42,753 bases of DNA from Chlamydiota bacterium (GCA_947478685.1 CANJWO010000011.1:1-42753), one strand, 5' to 3'; positions 1 through 8,604 are shown, counted from the first letter of the stretch. The notes: generated by a model not told the origin, from the letters alone. Made by a program: numbers and translations.

Positions 1-52
1 GACTGCAACGCAATAATTTTATCTGCAAGCAGATAAAATGATCTTCACAGAC
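1..52. repeat. Partial copy of palindromic repeat family C
   Basis: The window opens inside an interspersed repeat. It contains a perfect hairpin (ATTTTATCTGC, 2-nt loop, GCAGATAAAAT; 16-39). The flanking bases AACGC-ATAA before it and ATG plus a GAC-like end after it match the right half of the copy at 19410-19514. The two hairpin stems differ in sequence but both pair perfectly. The left part of this copy lies outside the window. Confidence 0.55.
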
Positions 53-237
53 AGATCAGCTGCTGGAGGTCGGAGGAGGCGAGCCGAGCCTCCTAACGCT
101 AGTTTGGTTCTTGTAAAATTTTTTTACAATGGATTCAACTGAAAGTAGCCAGACTCTTTTCAAATTACCTCAACTTTTTGAGCACTTGCCAAAGACCCTG
201 TAGTTAAGATAGCTGAAGAATAGTTGCATAACTCTAC
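53..237. other. Intergenic region downstream of map
   Basis: No convincing gene is seen. There is a GC-rich hairpin at 74-94 (AGGAGGC, loop, GCCTCCT) and an AT palindrome near 112-129. A 24-codon open frame on the plus strand (129-203) starts with ATG but has no ribosome-binding site and no family I recognise; it may be a remnant or chance. Confidence 0.4.
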
Positions 238-1113
238 CTAAATAAGGGTGAGGATTTCGTGGCCGGTAGAGGTGATGAGGAGGGTGTGCTCCCATTGGGC
301 GCTGGGGTGGCCATCGATGGTGCGGGCGGTCCAGCCGTCGATTGGATCGATAGTCGCTTGGTGTTTGCCGCCGTTGATCATAGGTTCGATGGTAAAGGTC
401 ATTCCCTCGGCAAGGGGGATTTTAAGTTCGTTTAAGTGGTGGGGGATTTGTGGGGATTCGTGGAAGTTGATGCCGACGCCGTGTCCGACGAATTGGTCTA
501 CAACAGAGCAGCCATGGGAGCCAGCATATTCATCTATGATGTCTCCTATTTCATGGATGAGGACGCCCGGTTTTAAAATAGCAATTGAGCGCATTAGGCA
601 TTCGTGTGAGGTCTCCATAACCCGTTTTTTCTCAGGATCGATTTTGCCAATTGCTACCATGGCGCTGCAGTCTCCGTAGTAGCCATTAAGAATAGAGGTG
701 ACGTCAATATTGAGGAAATCGCCACTCTTTAATGGGATGTCATTTGGGATGCCGTGGCAGATTACATCATTGAGTGATGTACAAGTCGCTTTTGGAAATG
801 GGGGTTCTCCATAGCCAAGAGGTGCAGGAATAGCGCCAGCCTCTTTATGAAGTTTCACTACAAGATCGTTGATTTCATTTGTTGTTACCCCCTCCTTTGC
901 GGCGAGGCATGCCTCCCTTAGAATGTGAGCTGCTAATTTACAGGCTCTTCGGATGCCGTCAATTTGGGTCTCTGTCTTAAGTAGGATGCCGTACTGTTTT
1001 TTGTATTGTAAGGCTTGATTTACAACTACTGAAGTAGGGTTTTCTTTAGGATAGTGGCATTTCTTCCATTTTTGTCCGCTTCCGCACCAGCATGGGTCAT
1101 TTCGTGAAATCAT
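238..1113 (-). CDS. map: Methionine aminopeptidase with N-terminal SEC-C motif
   Basis: Removes the initiator methionine from nascent proteins in the cytosol. Residues 4-21 form a SEC-C zinc motif (C8, C10, C19, H20), the extended N-terminus seen in chlamydial Map. The rest is a type I MetAP fold with the dinuclear metal ligands visible at D137, D148, H211, E243 and E275, and H120 and H218 as likely substrate histidines. At 291 residues it has the length expected of a chlamydial Map. Its start overlaps the end of truA by 17 nt, so it is the last gene of the rpmB-side minus-strand run. The last 150 nt are strikingly C-rich on the coding strand (see findings). Family assignment is secure. Confidence 0.96.
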   Translation of the reverse strand: MISRNDPCWCGSGQKWKKCHYPKENPTSVVVNQALQYKKQYGILLKTETQIDGIRRACKLAAHILREACLAAKEGVTTNEINDLVVKLHKEAGAIPAPLGYGEPPFPKATCTSLNDVICHGIPNDIPLKSGDFLNIDVTSILNGYYGDCSAMVAIGKIDPEKKRVMETSHECLMRSIAILKPGVLIHEIGDIIDEYAGSHGCSVVDQFVGHGVGINFHESPQIPHHLNELKIPLAEGMTFTIEPMINGGKHQATIDPIDGWTARTIDGHPSAQWEHTLLITSTGHEILTLI

Positions 1114-1870
1114 AAAATACTCGCTTTAAGGTAAGACCGTGTGCAGGGGCACATATGCCGGCGTTTTTTCTTTGGCCACTAGCAATGATTGATTCCAATT
1201 CGGAAAGTTGTAGCTTCCCTTGACCAATATAGACTAATGTTCCAACGATGTTTCGGACCATTTTATACAAAAAACTGTTTCCGATAAGAGTAAAATGAAA
1301 TAAATCATCTTTTTCGATCGAAATTTTTTCAATCTCTCTCACCGTAGTGCTTGCAGGGTGTTTATTATTTTGAAATGCTATGAAATCTTTTTTTCCAATA
1401 AAGAGCTTTGCCCCCTCTCGCATGGTTTCAAGATCAAGTTCATATGGATAGTGCCATTTATAGAAGCGATTAAAGGGGTTTTGAATCTCGGTTGTTTGAA
1501 CCGCGTAGTGGTACTCCTTTTTTAGGGCACTTAAGCTGGGGTGAAATGTTTCTGGAATAGAAAAAATCTTAAGAATACGGATATCTTTTGGTAATAGGGA
1601 GTTTAAGGTGTAGTGGAGTTTATCAAGGGAGATCTCTTTTTTTAAAATAAAGCTTACTGTTTGATCTTCTGCATGGACTCCACGATCTGTTCTTGATGCG
1701 GCTTGTAGCTCAATATTGTGTTGTAATGCGGTTCTTAATGATGACTCTAGTAATGCTTCAATTGAAGGCCCTTCGTCACTTTTTTGAAAGCCAAAGTAAT
1801 TTGTTCCGTCATAGGAAACTGTTAATGCGACACCTTTTCGGTAATCATTGGGTGCGGTGTTGTTTGGAAT
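1097..1870 (-). CDS. truA: tRNA pseudouridine(38-40) synthase TruA, probable AUU start
   Basis: Isomerises uridines 38-40 in the tRNA anticodon arm. The frame is open from 1870 to 1097 and gives a 257-residue protein with the TruA N-terminal motif VSYDGTNYFGFQ, the catalytic loop ASRTDRGVHA (D62) and the C-terminal motif FLYKMVRNIVGT. Between the upstream in-frame stop and the conserved VALTVSYDG there is no ATG, GTG or TTG. The best start is ATT at 1868-1870, preceded by AAAGGGG at 7-nt spacing. The first ATG is at 1423, which would remove the active site, so a 108-residue call there is wrong. The gene overlaps the end of the marC-like gene by 49 nt. Alternatives are a sequencing indel or a programmed frameshift from the overlapping gene. 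Confidence 0.85.
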   Translation of the reverse strand: MPNNTAPNDYRKGVALTVSYDGTNYFGFQKSDEGPSIEALLESSLRTALQHNIELQAASRTDRGVHAEDQTVSFILKKEISLDKLHYTLNSLLPKDIRILKIFSIPETFHPSLSALKKEYHYAVQTTEIQNPFNRFYKWHYPYELDLETMREGAKLFIGKKDFIAFQNNKHPASTTVREIEKISIEKDDLFHFTLIGNSFLYKMVRNIVGTLVYIGQGKLQLSELESIIASGQRKNAGICAPAHGLTLKRVFYDFTK

Positions 1871-2448
1871 ATGATTACCCCTTTCAAAAACATATTAATA
1901 GCAATTAGCATCAATATGAGACCCATCAAGCGTTCTAACGCTTTGATGCCTCGGATACCAAGACATTTTTGTAAAAATGTCGATCCTAGGAGGATGATAG
2001 TTGATGCTACCCAAGCGATCCCAATTGCACTAAATAAGAGTTTCGACTCTTCCAGTCCGTGTGAGTATATCATAACTGCTGCTAAAACGGAAGGGCCAGC
2101 AACCAAAGGAACGGCCAAGGGAAAAATAAGTGGTTCGCCTTCAATAGATAAGCTTTCAAGTAGGGTGCCATCTTCTGGAAAAATAAGCTTTAAAGCCATT
2201 ATAAATAGGACAATTCCGCCTGCTATAAAAATCGATTCATGAGAAATGCTGAGGGCTTGTAAAAAATTATCTCCAAAATAGGCAAATACTAAGATAATGA
2301 CTAATGCGATGATTTTTTCACGAAAGATAATCCAGAGCCTTCTTTTACTATCGATCTCTTGTAAAATTGCTAAATAGATCGGAATATTGCCTAAGGGATC
2401 CATCAGCAAAAAAAGGGTAAAGGACATTGTAAAAATTGTTTCGAGCAT
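1822..2448 (-). CDS. MarC/YhgN family integral membrane protein
   Basis: A 208-residue inner-membrane protein with about six hydrophobic segments. It carries the N-terminal signature LFLLMDPLGNIPIYLAIL and the glycine/proline-rich PLAVPLVAGPSVLAAV segment of the MarC/YhgN family. The transported substrate is not established for this family. A YhgN-like gene also neighbours map in Chlamydia, as I recall, so the order here fits. It begins 5 nt after the phospholipase D-like gene and its 3' end overlaps truA, which indicates one transcription unit. Confidence 0.88.
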   Translation of the reverse strand: MLETIFTMSFTLFLLMDPLGNIPIYLAILQEIDSKRRLWIIFREKIIALVIILVFAYFGDNFLQALSISHESIFIAGGIVLFIMALKLIFPEDGTLLESLSIEGEPLIFPLAVPLVAGPSVLAAVMIYSHGLEESKLLFSAIGIAWVASTIILLGSTFLQKCLGIRGIKALERLMGLILMLIAINMFLKGVIIFQTTPHPMITEKVSH

Positions 2449-2453
2449 CCCTT

Positions 2454-3425
2454 CTACATAACTGAAGTATTAGATAGTATCAAGGAACTCTTGGCTACAT
2501 AAGAAAAGAATCGAGTAATTTCTTTAAGTTCTTTTGGGGAGAGCGATTTTAGAAAGAGGAGATATTCTTCATTTTTAAAAAAGGCTGCTTTTGTCCAATT
2601 GGTTGACCCAAAAGTAAAAGTGTCGTCAATGAGTGCACATTTATGATGGAGAAGTCCACTTCCTAAATGGGTTGCAACTAGGACTTGATTTTGTTTTAGT
2701 AATGTAATAATTTTTTTACAAGTTCCGCTTGCCATTCCTCTATCTATATATACCCGTACATCTACACCTCTATTTTTTGCAGAGATAAGAGTTTCTGCAA
2801 GCTCTTGATGGGTAAAAGTGTAAATACAGATATGGATCCGATTTTTAGCCGAATTGAGCTCTTTTAATAAAGTTTCAAGTGCTAAATCTCTTTCTTCAGG
2901 TAGGGGATAAAATGAATAGTTCTTTTTTTGTAGAGGGAGGTTCTTTTCAATTGCTCGATAGAGATCTTTTGAGCGGATACAAACGACCAGGTTTTTATGA
3001 ATTTTAAGGGCAAGGGGGGTAAGATTGGTCGAGCCAAAGAGGAGTAGTTCATCATCTATGGCCACCATTTTTCTGTGCATGAGGCCCTGTTTTGTAAAGG
3101 TGAGCAATTCTACGTTACTGCCATGAGGGAGTATATTGTTCTCTTTTGGATCAAAGGCAATTTTAATAGGTAGGAAAACTGCCTTTGACTCAAGAATTCG
3201 GACGATGTCTTTGTCGTTAATTCCAAAGCTTGAAATAAAAATCGATTTCTTAGCAGAGTTTAAGCATTTGGAAATTAAATATTTTAGATCTTTTCCGCTC
3301 TCTTTGAAATAGAGGGCGTAGTCATCCTCTTCCCTTGGAATTTCTAGGGAGAGTGAAAAGTAAACGAAATAGGAGAGACAAAGTATCCAAGCAAAACACA
3401 AGAGAGAGAGGGTTTTTTTAACCAA
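2454..3425 (-). CDS. Phospholipase D-superfamily protein with N-terminal membrane anchor or signal
   Basis: A 323-residue PLD-superfamily protein with two HxKx4D motifs: H117/K119/D124 followed by GSTN, and H260/K262/D267 followed by GSTNW. These two half-sites normally form one phosphodiester-cleaving or transferring active site. Residues about 5-27 are hydrophobic and look like an uncleaved anchor or signal peptide, so the enzyme likely acts outside the cytosol. In Chlamydia a similar two-HKD protein sits beside rpmB (the CT084-CT086 region), matching the order here. The substrate is unknown; phospholipid, cardiolipin or nucleic acid are all possible. Confidence 0.88.
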   Translation of the reverse strand: MVKKTLSLLCFAWILCLSYFVYFSLSLEIPREEDDYALYFKESGKDLKYLISKCLNSAKKSIFISSFGINDKDIVRILESKAVFLPIKIAFDPKENNILPHGSNVELLTFTKQGLMHRKMVAIDDELLLFGSTNLTPLALKIHKNLVVCIRSKDLYRAIEKNLPLQKKNYSFYPLPEERDLALETLLKELNSAKNRIHICIYTFTHQELAETLISAKNRGVDVRVYIDRGMASGTCKKIITLLKQNQVLVATHLGSGLLHHKCALIDDTFTFGSTNWTKAAFFKNEEYLLFLKSLSPKELKEITRFFSYVAKSSLILSNTSVM

Positions 3426-3454
3426 TAGCTCTCTTGTGTCTATTAATAAAATTT

Positions 3455-3736
3455 TTATGCGTTAGCTAAGGCATCGCGTTTTTTCATACGCTTCAAGACG
3501 CCATCAAAACCAACTTTGTCGATAATACGAATACCGTGAGCAGAAACTTTAAGGCTAATGAACCGTTCTTGTTCAGAAGACCAAAATTTTTGGACAAATA
3601 GATTTGGTCTATATTGTCTTTTGCTCGATCCAGTAATATTAAGACCAATTCCTTTATTTTTTTTTGCGATACCACGATAACGGTAACATCTTCCTTTACC
3701 GAAACGCTTCCCAGTTACAGTACAAACTCTAGACAT
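3455..3736 (-). CDS. rpmB: 50S ribosomal protein L28
   Basis: A 93-residue ribosomal large-subunit protein. It starts MSRVCTVTGKRFGKG and ends with the typical KVSAHGIRIIDKVGFDGV segment. The frame is open further upstream to 3790, but the ATG at 3736 has a good ribosome-binding site (GAGGAAATT before ATG) and begins exactly where L28 begins. It heads the minus-strand run toward the phospholipase D-like gene and is divergent from murJ. Confidence 0.96.
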   Translation of the reverse strand: MSRVCTVTGKRFGKGRCYRYRGIAKKNKGIGLNITGSSKRQYRPNLFVQKFWSSEQERFISLKVSAHGIRIIDKVGFDGVLKRMKKRDALANA

Positions 3737-3761
3737 AATTTCCTCACAAAATTTGCTGTCA

Positions 3762-3790
3762 ACTATAGCATAGCGTTCTAAAATATACAA
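3762..3790 (-). promoter_or_regulatory. Sigma-70-type promoter for rpmB
   Basis: On the minus strand TTGTAT (3785-3790) is followed by a 17-nt spacer and TATAGT (3762-3767). This leaves a short leader before the ATG at 3736. The -10 matches consensus at 5 of 6 positions, the -35 at 3 of 6. Confidence 0.5.
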
Positions 3791-3818
3791 TAATAAAAGA
3801 ATCAGTTAGTATGAAGAG

Positions 3819-5423
3819 ATGAGAGATGGTGATACGCATAGGTCAGTGGCTAGGTCTGCCTCTCACTTTTTAACCGGTACTTTTATTAGTCGTTTTTCAG
3901 GCATGGTGAGGGATCTTTCCATGGCCTTTTGCTTTGGAACATCGTATGCAGTGGCTGCCTTTTTGGTCGCTTTTAGGTTAGCTAACCTCTTAAGGCGGCT
4001 TTTTGGTGAAGGTGCTCTTCTTAATGGGTTTATACCATTTTTTGAAAATGTTCGTAAAGACGATCCGAAGAAAGGGGCCGAATTTTTTAGAGACCTTTTT
4101 TGGTCGCTATCATTTGTTTTGTTGCTGATAATCATCATGTTAGAGGTTGCTTCGGTAGGTATTCTTTGGTTTTTCATAAAGGATGATTCTGTTAGACAAA
4201 TTATTTATATGACGATGGTCATGCTCCCTGGAATTTTATTTATCTGTCTTTTTGGCCTCTCAATGGCTCTTTTGCAATGCGAAAGAAAATTTTTCTTGTC
4301 AGGTGTAGCGCCGGTCGCCTTTAATATTGTTTGGATTTCGGCCATTTGGCTATTTCGTAAACACCAACCTTATGCCGCAATGATGGGTATCTCATTTGCA
4401 ATTGTTTTAGCCTTTTTTCTCCAATGGTGGGTCACTGTCCCAGGGCTTAAAAGATACATAAGACAATTTTTAACTTTAAAAGAGTGGCTTCAGGCAAAAA
4501 TCTTTTCGGCTGATTTAAGAAAGATGATAGCACCACTTTTTTTAGGGGTAGTTGGAGTTGCTGCGGTTCAGATAAATAGTGCAGTCGATGTAATTATAGC
4601 CTGCTTTTCTTCAATGGAAGGGCCAGCCTACTTAAGTTATGCACACAGATTGCAGCAGTTGCCGTTAGCTCTTTTTGGAATAGCGATCTCATCAGCTTTG
4701 ATGCCACCGCTAACAAGGGCAATGAAAGAGGGTGATAAAGATCATTTTAAATCTCTTTTAAGTTTTGGATTTGCAAGGACATTTAGTCTTCTATTACCAG
4801 GTACGATTGCCATTTTTGTTTTGGGTGGGATTTCAGTAAACTTACTTTATGGCCGAGGGATGTTTACAAATCTCTCTACAATTCATACAACAAGATGCCT
4901 TTGGGGTTACGGAATAGGACTTGTCCCATCTGCATTTGTTTTAATTCTAGCTCCAGCGTTTTATGCAAAAAAAGATTTTTGGACACCCTCACTAGCCTCT
5001 CTTTGGAGTGTGGCCATTAATCTAGTATTAAGTCTTGCTATGGTCTTTGTATTTAAGCAAGGGGGCGCAAGTATTGCCCTCGCAACAAGTGTAGCCTCGT
5101 TTTTCAACATGGGATTTTTACTCAGTAGACTCGATATTGAAGTGATAAGGCCCCTTGTTAGATCTTTTATAAAAACAACAATCGCTGCTCTTGGCGCAGG
5201 GATTGTCACAATTTTATTTGGATATCTATTCTTGGGTGAGCCGACATTAAACATGTGGTTTGGCAATCTCGAGATTAGTTTTGTGAGAGGTCTTCTTAAA
5301 CAAGTTCATCAATTTGGTCTTCAAACAGCAATTTTTGGTGTTGTATTTTTCGCAATCTCCTATTTTATTCAGGCTGAGCATGTCTTAGACCTTTTCTCCT
5401 TTTCTAAAGAAACAGACGCTTGA
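3819..5423 (+). CDS. murJ: Lipid II flippase MurJ (MviN)
   Basis: A 534-residue polytopic protein of the MurJ/MviN family (MOP superfamily), which flips the peptidoglycan precursor lipid II across the inner membrane. Supporting segments are the N-terminal SFLTGTFISRFSGMVRD, the FRLANLLRRLFGEGALLNGFIP stretch with its basic pair, and an RLQQLPLALFGIAISSALMP motif near residue 290. About 13-14 hydrophobic helices are apparent. It is divergent from rpmB. Environmental chlamydiae and Chlamydia both use peptidoglycan precursors for division, so the gene is expected. The start ATG lacks a strong ribosome-binding site but no better start exists nearby. Confidence 0.94.
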   Translation: MRDGDTHRSVARSASHFLTGTFISRFSGMVRDLSMAFCFGTSYAVAAFLVAFRLANLLRRLFGEGALLNGFIPFFENVRKDDPKKGAEFFRDLFWSLSFVLLLIIIMLEVASVGILWFFIKDDSVRQIIYMTMVMLPGILFICLFGLSMALLQCERKFFLSGVAPVAFNIVWISAIWLFRKHQPYAAMMGISFAIVLAFFLQWWVTVPGLKRYIRQFLTLKEWLQAKIFSADLRKMIAPLFLGVVGVAAVQINSAVDVIIACFSSMEGPAYLSYAHRLQQLPLALFGIAISSALMPPLTRAMKEGDKDHFKSLLSFGFARTFSLLLPGTIAIFVLGGISVNLLYGRGMFTNLSTIHTTRCLWGYGIGLVPSAFVLILAPAFYAKKDFWTPSLASLWSVAINLVLSLAMVFVFKQGGASIALATSVASFFNMGFLLSRLDIEVIRPLVRSFIKTTIAALGAGIVTILFGYLFLGEPTLNMWFGNLEISFVRGLLKQVHQFGLQTAIFGVVFFAISYFIQAEHVLDLFSFSKETDA

Positions 5424-5427
5424 TTTT

Positions 5428-5455
5428 AACAAGCGGTTTGTTGTAAAAAAATCTT
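5428..5455 (+). terminator. Weak intrinsic terminator after murJ
   Basis: AACAA-GCGGT-TTGTT hairpin 5 nt after the murJ stop, followed by an A/T-rich run ending in TCTTT. The stem is short, so function is uncertain. Confidence 0.3.
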
Positions 5456-5627
5456 TATACCTCGAGAAATTCAAAAATCGGAGTTTTTCGAAGGTATCAT
5501 CCTTGAATTTGAATTATGCGTAACCGTTGCCGAGACCGAGCGCTATTTTTCTAGGTAAGGGCGAGGCAAATTTAAAGGCGAGGATGATAACGATGAAAAA
5601 GCCGATTTTTCAATTACGAGCGGTATA
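5456..5627. repeat. Palindromic repeat family A, copy 1
   Basis: About 170 bp with long imperfect terminal inverted repeats. The left arm begins TATACCTCGAGAAATTCAAA and the reverse-complemented right arm begins TATACCGCTCGTAATTGAAA. Arms match over roughly 50 nt, including AAAAATCGG, GGTATCATCC/GTTATCATCC and an ATTTGAATT-like end. A GC-richer core contains TAACCG...CGAG. The right end stops 1 nt before the ATG of the SthA-like gene. Related copies are at 40476-40650 and, as a half copy, at 10967-11010. Confidence 0.7.
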
Positions 5628-5628
5628 G

Positions 5629-7047
5629 ATGTTAATTTTGGAAGAAATAGATTTTTTAGTCATAGGTTCTGGCCCCGCCGGTCAAAAAGGTGCTATTCAA
5701 GCTAGTAAAAATGGTAGAAAGGTTACTGTTGTTGAAGGGTGGGAGACAGGTGGGTCATCTCTCTGGACGGGAACCATACCTTCAAAGGCGCTCAGGGAAG
5801 CGATTCTCGATTTGACAAATTTTAGTGACAAAAGCTTTTATGCAGAGCAGTACAAATTACCAAAGATCAGTGAGATTTCTATTGCAGATCTAAACTTTAG
5901 AGTTCAATGGGTAATGAGTCATCTAAAAGAGACAATTTCAAGACAGCTGAAAAAAAATGGGATAGAGGTTGTAATTGGTATTGCAAGATTTGTCGATCCT
6001 TATACTGTAGTTGTCACTTCTAATGGGAAGGATGTTCGAAAGCTTCATGCAAAAACGATTCTCTTAGCAACCGGGTCTAAGCCTAGATGTCCAAAAGAGA
6101 TCCCCTTCGATGGAAAAAAGATTTTTGATTCAACGACTCTATTGACTATGAATACGATTCCAAAATCGATGATTGTAATTGGAGCTGGTATCATTGGGAC
6201 TGAATATGCAAGCATGTTTTGTGTCCTTGGTACAAAAGTAACGCTTGTGGATAGACGGGCCCGAATCCTCTCTTTTTTAGATAGAGAAATTGGAGCTCAT
6301 CTACAAGTTGCATTAGAGGAGAGTAAGCTCTCATTTATGGGGAATAAAGATTACAGCAAGATTCTATTGAAAGAATCTGGTGTGGAAGTTCAGTTTACCG
6401 ATGGAACTGCAATTAATGCTGAAACTGTTTTGGTTGCGGCAGGTAGAGAGGCGAATGTTGAGGGGCTCGGGATCAATCATGCAGGTCTTAGTCTAAACGC
6501 GAGAGGCTATCTTGATGTAAACGAGCACTACCAAACTAAAGTAGAGCATATTTATGCTGCGGGTGACATCATCGATGGCCCTTGTCTCTCTTCTTCTGGA
6601 TATGTTCAAGGAAGACTTGCGGGACTTAATGCTTGCGGAATGGAAGTGAATCGATTTAAAACTCTTTATCCATATGGCATTTACACTATTCCTGAGATCT
6701 CAAGTATTGGTAAAACTGAAGAGGAAGTTCAAGCAGAAGGAATTGAATATGAGGTAGGTAGAGCATACTTCTATGAGATTTCCAGAAGTGTGATTACTGG
6801 AAGTGAATCGGGACTCTGCAAACTAATTTTTAATCCAAAAAATTTTGAACTTTTAGGCGCTCATATTATTGGGCTTGGAGCTACCGAATCGATACACCTG
6901 GCACAAGTTGCAATTTCATTTAATCTGAAAATCGATTACTTTGTAGAGCATGTTTTTAATTTTCCCACTTTTGCCGAGATGTATAGAATCTCTGCTTTAA
7001 ACGGAATCAACAAATGTAAAAAGGGCGTTAAGTATGGCAATTTATAA
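5629..7047 (+). CDS. sthA: SthA-like NAD(P) transhydrogenase family flavoprotein
   Basis: A 472-residue class I pyridine nucleotide-disulfide oxidoreductase fold. An N-terminal FAD site (VIGSGPAG, residues 11-18) is followed by a second Rossmann NAD(P) site (VIGAGIIGTEYAS), the FAD motif IYAAGDIIDGP and a C-terminal dimerisation domain. The region that holds the CxxxxC redox pair in lipoamide dehydrogenase reads SSLWTGTIPSKALR (43-56), with neither cysteine. TIPSKALR is typical of soluble transhydrogenase SthA, which balances NADH and NADPH. Loss of even the first cysteine is unusual. Its start abuts a palindromic repeat, and it overlaps the next gene by 14 nt. Confidence 0.82.
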   Translation: MLILEEIDFLVIGSGPAGQKGAIQASKNGRKVTVVEGWETGGSSLWTGTIPSKALREAILDLTNFSDKSFYAEQYKLPKISEISIADLNFRVQWVMSHLKETISRQLKKNGIEVVIGIARFVDPYTVVVTSNGKDVRKLHAKTILLATGSKPRCPKEIPFDGKKIFDSTTLLTMNTIPKSMIVIGAGIIGTEYASMFCVLGTKVTLVDRRARILSFLDREIGAHLQVALEESKLSFMGNKDYSKILLKESGVEVQFTDGTAINAETVLVAAGREANVEGLGINHAGLSLNARGYLDVNEHYQTKVEHIYAAGDIIDGPCLSSSGYVQGRLAGLNACGMEVNRFKTLYPYGIYTIPEISSIGKTEEEVQAEGIEYEVGRAYFYEISRSVITGSESGLCKLIFNPKNFELLGAHIIGLGATESIHLAQVAISFNLKIDYFVEHVFNFPTFAEMYRISALNGINKCKKGVKYGNL

Positions 7048-7513
7048 CATCTTTGATTACAACGAAAAAGAGATGGAGGAAAAGCTTGTTTCCGAAGGAC
7101 CAGGCCTTAAGATTGATCCTGCCGCTTTTACAACAAATCATATTACGGGTGATTTTCCAAAAGAGAGTGGAAAATCGAGCATTTTTTCAGCCCTAGCAGC
7201 GAGATTTTTCTTTTTTCTCCTTCTGTTAGCAGATATTGTGTGGGGCGCCTACTCCCTCCTTGCCGTCACAATTAAACTCGCTCTCCATATCATCACATTT
7301 GGACTGATTAGCGCCCTTAAAAAATCTTTGGCACGCTCGTTTTTAAGTCTTAAAAGATCTATCGTCTCAGCAATTGCTCTAATGATAGCTATCTTCAGTC
7401 CAGCTCTAGGTATCATGTTTTCCTGCATGTATTTTCTCATGTATGACAAAACAGGAGTGGACGAAGTTGTCCCATCATCCCTTCGTGAACAATTCAGACT
7501 CCTTTTTCCTTAA
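7034..7513 (+). CDS. Small membrane protein of unknown function
   Basis: A 159-residue protein not assigned to a family. Residues 1-50 are polar, followed by hydrophobic stretches at about 55-105 (starting ALAARFFFFLLLLADIVWGA) and 112-140 (IVSAIALMIAIFSPALGIMF). This implies a membrane protein with roughly three to four helices. It overlaps sthA by 14 nt and is probably translationally coupled to it. It converges on the porin gene with a 4-nt overlap of the two stops. Function unknown. Confidence 0.7.
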   Translation: MAIYNIFDYNEKEMEEKLVSEGPGLKIDPAAFTTNHITGDFPKESGKSSIFSALAARFFFFLLLLADIVWGAYSLLAVTIKLALHIITFGLISALKKSLARSFLSLKRSIVSAIALMIAIFSPALGIMFSCMYFLMYDKTGVDEVVPSSLREQFRLLFP

Positions 7514-8604
7514 AAATCTACGCTAAGGGAGATGTAGGGTCCTGTTAAGATGAAGTTGCTTAAAGTTCTCTCAAATCCAACAGCAAACATACCTGAATCG
7601 GGGACTGTTACTCCAAGTAGTGAGGGTTCGACTTGTGGTGCAGTCATATCAATTGTCTGAATGGCGTTTAGGTAGATTTGAGCTTGGTAGCCTGCTCCAA
7701 ATTTTACTTTGCAACACTTAAAAATCCCTGCATAGGAAAATCCAAGTTTTTCTTCTAAACTTGGGATGACACTTGTTCTGTTTGGAACTGTTACTGCTTG
7801 AGTGTTCGGAACGGGGATGCCTTGAGATACTAGATAAGGGGAATTCGAAAAATACATGGTTATATTTTGTGCTTCACCAATATCAAGTCCTAAAGAGGAG
7901 CTTCCTGACAAAAAGAACCCCCATCCAATCCGGTAATCAAAATCGAGTCCTAGCTTTGGTCCAGCCCCTGTAAATGTTGATGAGGTCTTTATTGTCCGAG
8001 TAGTGCCGGCTGATTTATTAGAATAGGTGGATTCAACGGTTTGCTTAATACGAGCAAAGCCTGCCCCTGCAAAAAAATTTGGATATAGACGCTTAAAACC
8101 ACAACACTCTTGCCCAAATACTAGGTCTACTGCATCAAAATGAAAATGGGCCTCTCCATGCGATTTTGAATAAACAGCAGAATTAGGTCCTATATCGGAT
8201 AGAGGTCCGAGCATTTGACCATCGCCACTTACTGTATGGTTAACCGATTTACTTGAGAATAATCGCTCCCAACTTGCTTCGAGATTTGTTTTAGTTCCTG
8301 AAAAAAGGATCTTAGCTCCTACTTTAAATGCAGCGCTATAATTAGGGGTTATTTCACGAATGATCCAATTAGGAGAAATAGCAGGTATGCTAATGCTTTC
8401 ATCCAATCCATCTGCTTGTGCTGCATAATATAAAGAGCTACCATTTGGTTGTAGAAAGAGGAGGTCGCCATATAGTTCGCCCATCACACTTCTGCAATCA
8501 AGAAAATAGGGGGCGCAACTATTTGCTGGAGGATCAGAAGGATATGTTTCAGCAGCTAAGTTAATTAATAGTGTTGAACTGATTAATGTGTAAATTAATT
8601 TCAT
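7510..8604 (-). CDS. MOMP-like outer-membrane beta-barrel protein
   Basis: A 364-residue secreted protein. The ATG at 8604 is chosen because it follows AGGAT and begins a signal peptide (MKLIYTLISSTLLINLAAET); the frame is open to 8655 but the extra 17 residues are not signal-like. Soon after come several cysteines (SCAPYFLDC). Alternating hydrophobic/polar strands, GAGF and GAGYQAQIYL segments, and a terminal ISLSVDF with C-terminal Phe are typical of barrels. It resembles the Legionella-type major outer membrane proteins that are expanded in several environmental chlamydiae. Cysteine pairs (ECCGF, KCC) could form disulfides. A pore role is inferred. Confidence 0.78.
   Translation of the reverse strand: MKLIYTLISSTLLINLAAETYPSDPPANSCAPYFLDCRSVMGELYGDLLFLQPNGSSLYYAAQADGLDESISIPAISPNWIIREITPNYSAAFKVGAKILFSGTKTNLEASWERLFSSKSVNHTVSGDGQMLGPLSDIGPNSAVYSKSHGEAHFHFDAVDLVFGQECCGFKRLYPNFFAGAGFARIKQTVESTYSNKSAGTTRTIKTSSTFTGAGPKLGLDFDYRIGWGFFLSGSSSLGLDIGEAQNITMYFSNSPYLVSQGIPVPNTQAVTVPNRTSVIPSLEEKLGFSYAGIFKCCKVKFGAGYQAQIYLNAIQTIDMTAPQVEPSLLGVTVPDSGMFAVGFERTLSNFILTGPYISLSVDF

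Noticed and set aside
248-679. A 143-codon plus-strand frame opposite map
   Set aside because: It is antisense to a certain gene and its Trp/Ser-rich translation reflects the composition of map.
1097-1423. A 108-residue truA beginning at the ATG at 1423
   Set aside because: It would lack the catalytic aspartate; the frame continues upstream with clear TruA sequence to ATT 1868-1870.
1822-1870. Programmed frameshift producing a marC-truA fusion
   Set aside because: A strong ribosome-binding site at ATT explains TruA expression more simply, and a membrane protein fused to a tRNA enzyme is implausible.
1871-2242. A 123-codon plus-strand frame opposite the marC-like gene
   Set aside because: Antisense shadow with no family resemblance or ribosome-binding site.
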